From Allacma fusca (lineage: Eukaryota > Arthropoda > Collembola > Symphypleona > Sminthuridae), in contig OX359247.1 in NCBI GenBank assembly GCA_947179485.1, forward strand, positions 8,523,060 to 8,587,059: a DNA stretch of 64,000 nucleotides, given 5' to 3'. The position numbers were made by a program, and so were the translations under genes. The notes under the pieces were generated by a model. That model saw only the letters and a list, made by a program, of their open reading frames with translations. It was not told the DNA's origin and searched no databases. Each line of letters opens with the position of its first letter. Position 1 is the first letter of the stretch. Of this stretch, positions 58,148 to 64,000 are shown piece by piece.

Positions 58148-59494
58148 TTAATACTGCGCTAATTCCAACTGCAACCGAGCTATCCTACTATACGGATCTC
58201 TTAATTTACACAAACTAGTGAGCGCCTGATGATCAGTGACCAGCTCCACTCTACGACCGTAAACATAGGGTGTAAACTCCCTGAGAGCGAATACACATGC
58301 CATGGCTTCCTTTTCCGTGACTGAGTACTTTAACTCAGCATCTTTGAGGATTCTGGATGTATAAGCTATGGACCTCCAAGACTTTCCTTCGTCCTTAGAC
58401 TGCTCGCATATACCGCCTAACATATAATTACTAGCATCAGTAGTGACTCTAATCAAAGCCTCTGAATCGAAATGTTGTAATACGGGAGCTGTAACCATAG
58501 CCTTCTTCATATTTTGAAAAGCTTCTTCCGTCTCTACTGACCATTCGAACTGAACATCCTTTTTGGCCATTTGGTGCAATGGTCTCGCCATTTTTGCGAA
58601 ATCCTGAATATACTTCCTATAAAATCCGCAAAGACCAATAAAAGATTGCACATCCTTCAGGCATTTAGGAGACCGCCCTTACTTTTTCTGGATCGGGTCC
58701 TGTTCCATCGCCATTAATAACATGCCCTAAAAAGTGCAATTGATTAAAAGCAAAATGACATTTAGGCATTTTAAAAGTAAGATTAAAAATATAAGCCCTT
58801 TTCAACACCAACTCTATCCTTTCCAGCAGGCAGTCAAATGTTGGGGCGTAAATTAAAATACCATCTATATACACTAAACCTATGGAATACTTTAAGTTTC
58901 CTAAAATCACATCCATCATGGACTGAAACTCGGCCGGCGAGTTCTTAAAACCGAAGGGCAACCTATTATAACAAAATTTTCCCTTTGGTTTCGAAAAAGC
59001 TCTCTTTTTCTTACCATCCTCAGAGAGCATCATTTGTAAGAAGCCCTGTAACGCATCCAGCGTTATAAAATAAGCCGATCCTGACAAATGATCTAAACTG
59101 TCATCTATTCTAGGGATAGGATACGTATTTTGTTCGACCTGGTGGTTTAATTATCTCAGATCAATACAAACCCTGTATTGGAGATTACCCTGATCGTCCT
59201 TTTTCTTTGGGACCACTATAACGGGCGAATTGTAAGGAGAAACACATGGCTTGATAACACTTAATTTCAAATTTCTCTCTACATGCTCCTCTAAAACTTT
59301 CTTTTCTATCGTGGCTAAGCGATACGAATATTTATGGAACGGCTTCTTCTCACCTGTATCTATTACGACTGGCGGATAATGAACAGCACCTAACTCGTCA
59401 TCTGACCTAGCAAAATTATAAGAGTACTTATTAATAATATCTAAAATTTTTAACTTCTGCTCCTGCTCTAAATTAGGGCCTAGTTTAAGCTCAT
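58148..59494 (-). pseudogene. Reverse transcriptase/RNase H of retrotransposon B, damaged
   Basis: Reverse transcriptase sequence runs from about 59490 down to 58665 on the minus strand, with SPYNSPV, a nonsense TAA at 59153-59151 within the LDLREL-like motif, LDALQGFLQ and LPFGFKNSPAEFQ. The catalytic box reads YIDG, where YxDD is expected, so the second Asp is lost. After a frame change near 58660, RNase H follows (TTDASNYMLGG, TEKEAMACVFALREF, VTDHQALTSL) to a stop at 58148. The text after that stop still reads as RNase H/connection remnant, including HRPGTSIPHADCLSRYPV. Confidence 0.82.
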
Positions 59495-60974
59495 CTAACG
59501 TGAAGGGGGTTTATGTATGAAATCCGGACTACAATACCTCCAGGGAAAGTCGTGGTTCCTCGGATCATCTTCCTGAATTAAATTAGATTCATCAAATACC
59601 TCATATTGACCTAAATACCGAATAGCTGGCAGGGTCACAGGAGTTTCTGTAGGACTTAATATAGCTGTTTGGGCTTTGCCGTTTCTCAGCCTTAAAATAG
59701 TATTTCCGAACAATACTCCTTTCTGTTCTAATGGATTTCCTGATACCACAATATCTCCGGACGCCTTAGTGTCTCTCGAGTATACCGTGATTCTTCTCCA
59801 TGACATAGCATGTATTTCTTCAGAATTTTTTGTATAAATTGACGATGATTTATGATGATCAGGTTTGTTTGATGTGGTTTCTTGACCTTGATCTGCTGTG
59901 ACTTCTTCCGCATCGATCTGACTCTCATCTGAATTACTAGAGTTCCGGGTCTCGGCTAAGTTCTCCTGAGTTTTCCGATTGATGGGGCCGGTCTCTTTGG
60001 ATCCCTTGTGGCTCCCGCTCTTCTTCCTCTTCGGACTTGCACTCGCCTCTGACTCTGTAATTCTTGTGGAGTAAAAAGATGTCGTGGATTCTATCACAGG
60101 ACATTCTGAGTCCTGAATACTCTCATCAAAACTACCTACCTCATCCTTATCCGGACCTTGATAGTCCACCAACTTTCTTTTCCTATCCATTAAAATATTA
60201 AATTTATCGTTAAAGTTTATACCCAATAACATAAGGGAATCCATGTTATCCAGGATGGCAAACTGAAATTTGAACGTTGATAACGAACCTTCACCCAAAT
60301 GAAAATAAATTGTAGCAGACCTTGCGTAGGAGCCTCCTTGCCCTTTACATATGGTAGAGTACTTCCTGGCTTCATGGTGCTCAATCCTAATACATTTGGG
60401 ATAATGAGTCTCCAAGTATTCTGCTGTCACTCCCGCAATTGTCGAAGTAATGGATCCGGTGTCTACGGTGGCCCGCAGCTTGAACTGATGTCCTGCTACT
60501 CTCAAGGGATAAATATCTTCCTTTCTGGAGTGGGACAGATTCCATAGCCGCGTGAGCTCACTCTGCAACGGTGATTCCACTTCTGAAACAACACAGGAGT
60601 AATCACAATCCTCATCATCATTACCATTAACATTAGTCATCATGGATCTTAATTTCATTCGTTTGTTATTTTTCTCAGAACTGCGATTCCAAACATACCA
60701 CTGCTCCTCAAAGCCTACTACACCTTTACCTCTCGAATAGTCACGGGGGTCCTCTTCTCTTTTCTCTTTCACTCTTTTTTCTATTTTCTGGGACTAAATT
60801 ACCTACTGACTTACCTACCAAGGGTTGTGTATGAGAATCCTCCGGATATTTCTGAGCTTCCTCAGTGGTCTGGTCTGTCTCTCGACTAAATACCCAGTCC
60901 TCCTGACTGATAGCTTCCTGAATCACACTAGGTTCATTAAACACTGGCCTCGGATTGTTCGTACCTATGCCCAC
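59495..60974 (-). pseudogene. Protease and linker region of retrotransposon B pol
   Basis: Minus-strand frames 60974-60741 and 60772-59495 overlap around a frame change. The second (425 codons) includes the aspartic protease motif ATVDTGSITSTIAG near 60450 and downstream GINFNDKFNIL. A long charged linker (KRKKSGSHKGSKE and similar) follows, and then a segment with GNPLEQKGVLFGNTILR. The retropepsin signature is intact. Confidence 0.75.
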
Positions 60975-61042
60975 CGGATTATAAAGAGGATTTAATTTTA
61001 CATGAGGCTGGTAGGTCTGTGCGTCCCAGCACGACAGACCTA

Positions 61043-64000
61043 TCAGTTTCCCGAAGGCTGCTGATTATTTGCAGCTTGGTTTGCCGGACCTTGATACTGT
61101 CCCGACTGTTGGTTCCGCGGTCCTGGATTATCTCTCATCCAGGCAGCTTGTTGCGGTGGCTGCGATGTGGGTTGTGTATACTGTGGCATTCCCACGTGAG
61201 GGTAATAATAACCAGGGTACGGATACATGGGAGGGTATCCCGGAGGCATCATCATTTGTTGCCAATTATGATAATCAAAATTTGTATTCTGACCGTATAC
61301 GGGTGGTTGTTGAGAGTGGCCGGGATAACTCCTGGATTGTTGATTCATTCGATCCCTGTAGCCCGATGGAGGATTTGGTTGTGGGTGAGACCGACCATTG
61401 CCAATATTATCATTTTGTGGCCGGATTGGACCTTGCCCTGTCGGCTTGTCTAAGCCACCCGATCCTTGATTCAGAAGTAGAGCCTGGAGTTTTTCCATCC
61501 TGCCGTTCTGGCAGTCTCTCTTCAGATCTCGACACATCAGCATTATGTGGTTCTGACGCAAGCAATATTCGCACTGGGTTACATTCAAGGACCTTATAGG
61601 AGGTTCCATTACGTGTGGGGCTTGACTGATGGATGAGCGAGAAAAGCTTGAACTACTCCCTTTGATGCCGGGATTAATTGTTGGGTCCTTCATCAGGCCA
61701 TCCAAACTAGTCCTTAATTCTTCCAAGGTCTTCGAAGTAGTACAAGCCATTGCTCGGACTGGGTACGGGTAATACTCGGGTAAATGGGTACGGGTACAGG
61801 TATGGGTACTACCCGGGTACAGAAGTAGCGTACTCGCAAGTACGCGGGTACTACCCGGGTACTCTTGATTTTAGGCAATAAAGTGGGTACAGGTACGGTT
61901 ACGGGTATGGGTACTCACTCAGTGGCAATCGGATAGTACCGGGTATCACTATGTAAAATGCCTGTACCCGTGGGTGCTGTACCCGAGTATTATTGGATAC
62001 TCAAGTATTCCTGATGGGATGGATTACTATGTCTAACAATAAGACGTACCAATCGTGGAGTGCTTATTTCGTAGTATACAGATACCTGCGTTAGTGACAG
62101 AGCCAAGTGGCTTCGTCTCATTTATGATTACGTGGTAGTTGCATTCTAACGCTTTTAATAATTCATCCAAGGAATCTAATAAAGAAATAGAGCGTAGAGT
62201 CAAAGAAATCATCTGTTTATCGACTTAAATAGTGAAGCTCATCAACGAAGAATTTTAAGAGGGAGGTTCTTGGAATATTTATAACATTTTAGAATGAAAA
62301 ATATCATTCTTTGCACGCAATATTTATATTTAAGTCCCTTTGATTAATCTTGATAATTTTGATGTTAAAAGAACTTGACAGACATCTGAACTTGGCGTTC
62401 AAAACTTCCATGGGGTTGCATTTTAGTCATATTTTGCCTGCATTTTTCGAAAATCTCCTTCTCGGGCTTCATAAATGTGAAAGACAGTTTACGAATGTTT
62501 GTTTTATAAAGCTGTAATATAAAATGAATATTCAATATTGCCTCCCACATTTATTTCCTGAAACTGCAATATTTGACTTGAAAAAATTATGATCAACTCA
62601 ATTTTTCCGTATAACATTTTCTATACACAGAGTTCGATTAGCCGGAAACAAAATTGTTTCTTGTTCTCCAAGTTGAAAAGCAAGTTATGGAGAGTTTAGT
62701 ATTAAAGAATCCGTCCCAATTCCAACTAGCGAGAACACATTTCATTTCATTCAGCAAGTTATTATTTTGGGGTAGTAGGATTTGAATTTCGTCAGTTGTT
62801 ATTTAAAAAATCTCAAATTGCCTTAAATAATTTAAAAAAAAAATTCAAATAATATGTCTTTAACGCCTAGGGAAAATTCCCAAAATCCCGGGCACGTAGA
62901 GGTCAAAAAATTGACAAATTAAAAATTTTCAGCTGGGCAGTATAATGTCGTCGGGGATTTTAAATCGGCCAAACTTCCAGTACCCGAGTAATACCCGGGT
63001 ACTCACAATAGATACTCGGGTACGGGTACAGGTTTTGGGTACATTACGGGTACGGGTAAATTTTGGGTACATGTACTACATTGTATTTTCAGGCACGGGT
63101 GCGGGTACCGAAATAATTTACCCGGGTACTCGGGTATGGGTACGGGTATAGGTACAGCATTTTGTAGTACCCGATATTTGGGTACGGGTATGGGTACACG
63201 ATTTCTGTACCCAGTCCGGGCTCTGGAACAAGCTATCGCCGCCATCATTGGTGGTAGCTTCCCTCTCGCCTTTGCTATGATCTCCTCTTCCGTTACTGAT
63301 GGGTCGACCTCCCCACTGAGTCTCTCCAACTCTGTAACAAAGGAAGCAGCATTTCCATTAGAGTCAAATTTAAAATTATCCAAATTAGCAACTTTTTGAG
63401 CTTTCCACTTCTTGTGATCAAACCTAGAACACAAAACCCCTTTAACCCATTGCCAAACTTCCTGGTGGCTCTTGGACTTTTCTTTCCTAAAAGTCCTTAT
63501 TTTAGCAGCTTGTGCACCATACCATTCCTTTACCGCTCTGTCTGAAGATCCTGAAACATCCGTCGTAAGTCCCCTACAATCATTTCGTGGTTGAGATACA
63601 TTTTCCCCATATGATATTCCACATGCTCCACGAAATCCTGGGAGCCTTCATCCGATCGGTATGGCTTCACCTCATTACGGAACTTCTCCAGCCTACGGCA
63701 TGCCTCTTCCGAAGTCTTGGGATCATCTTTAAACGTTTTACTCACCTTAGCTTTGCCCGACAACTTCTGCTGCCACTTCATAAACTCGAGAGCCCATTTT
63801 GGAATTTTCTCTTCAGAGTCACTCTAGCAATTCTCTTCTTTACCATCACCTTTAGTGTCTTCATCGTGCCTTGGTTTTTCTTCTCTGCCACCTTCGGCAT
63901 CAGCCATGTTAACGAGATGGAAGGAATTTTCGGCACTTCCTTTCCAGTCTCCGGAATCTTTCTGAGTTCCTCCTGGGGGCGCAATGTCGTAATGATAATT
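61043..64000 (-). pseudogene. gag of retrotransposon B, split by a hAT-like element and cut by the window edge
   Basis: On the minus strand, gag-like coding runs from the right edge (with frame changes near 63430-63530 and 63780) to 63234. It resumes at 61739 and ends at 61043. The distal part has a CCHC knuckle CEYCLRQNHIMLMC (CX2CX4HX4C), then a Pro/Gln/Tyr-rich tail. The insertion at 61748-63225 lies upstream of the knuckle, and the frame on its two sides is compatible once one duplicate octamer is discounted. The N-terminus is outside the window. Confidence 0.7.
61748..63225. mobile_element. 1478-bp hAT-like element stuffed with GGGTAC repeats, inside gag of element B
   Basis: The ends are CATTGCTCGGACTGGGTAC and the inverse of CAGAGCCCGGACTGGGTAC, 16 of 19 matching. 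They are flanked by GTACAAGC (61740-61747) and GAACAAGC (63226-63233), 7 of 8 matching. Dense GGGTAC/GTACCC arrays fill 61755-61990 and 62980-63215, with a plain centre of about 1 kb lacking any long frame. It shares its motif with the element at 20057-20991 but has different termini. Insertion into the gag coding region gives it a clean empty-site frame. Confidence 0.85.

Larger units (their letters stand above)
52958..64000 (-). mobile_element. Ty3/gypsy LTR retrotransposon B, inserted into A, running off the window
   Basis: On the minus strand from the right edge the order is gag, protease, reverse transcriptase/RNase H, integrase, a long hydrophilic extension, then the 3' LTR at 54612-52958. 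The 5' LTR should lie beyond position 64000. The element interrupts the integrase of element A. It is damaged by several frame changes and stops, and its gag carries a 1.5-kb hAT-like insertion. The relative order of events is therefore A, then B, then the hAT-like element. Confidence 0.85.

Noticed and set aside
61019..61599. Plus-strand frames of 144 and 176 codons
   Set aside because: They are antisense to the gag frame of retrotransposon B, which has the CCHC knuckle and a clear family signature.

Overview
The window looks like a piece of an arthropod nuclear genome. It is AT-rich, its protein genes are split by short GT-AG introns, and it carries a long field of degenerate TTAGG repeats (the canonical arthropod telomere pentamer). 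Ty3/gypsy retrotransposons and many hAT-like inverted-repeat elements fill the rest. Two runs of exactly 200 N mark assembly gaps. The species cannot be fixed from the sequence alone.

Layout. 1.8-4.2 kb (+): WDR43/UTP5, a small-subunit processome protein. 4.6-8.8 kb (-): WDHD1/AND-1/Ctf4, a replisome hub, tail to tail with WDR43. 9-19.3 kb: a repeat desert with a 1.5-kb satellite of TTACCA-N3-TGGTAA units, nested inverted-repeat elements and one gap. 19.4-22.0 kb (+): a TSSK-type protein kinase with a hAT-like element in intron 2. 22.3-24.3 kb: further inverted-repeat elements. 25.7-28.8 kb (+): DCPS and UBE3D, whose reading frames overlap by 17 bp. 30.5-31.6 kb (+): proteasome subunit beta-1 (PSMB6). 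31.9-33.4 kb (-): MTERF4. 35.5-37.3 kb (+): an RBM7/RBM11-like RRM protein with a long Q/P-rich tail. 40.5-42.8 kb (+): pyruvate dehydrogenase E1 alpha. 43-47.5 kb: repeats, a gap, and a higher-order array mixing TTAGG with a 13-bp repeat. 48.4 kb to the window end: a plus-strand Ty3/gypsy element broken inside its integrase by a minus-strand Ty3/gypsy element, whose gag is in turn broken by a hAT-like element.

The cellular genes are mostly housekeeping genes: ribosome assembly, replication, mRNA cap scavenging, 3'-end processing or ubiquitin, proteasome, mitochondrial translation, nuclear RNA decay and pyruvate oxidation. Exon models were built by hand from splice sites and reading frame; each closes in frame from ATG to stop.

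The most unusual content is a recurrent class of non-autonomous hAT-like elements. Six have 8-bp target duplications matching at 7 or 8 positions. Most are packed with degenerate short repeats, and each element has its own motif (GGGTAC, GGTTCGG, CTACTCTAC, TATTTTGTATTT and others). The DCPS-UBE3D overlap, which implies a bicistronic message, is the most interesting gene-level feature.
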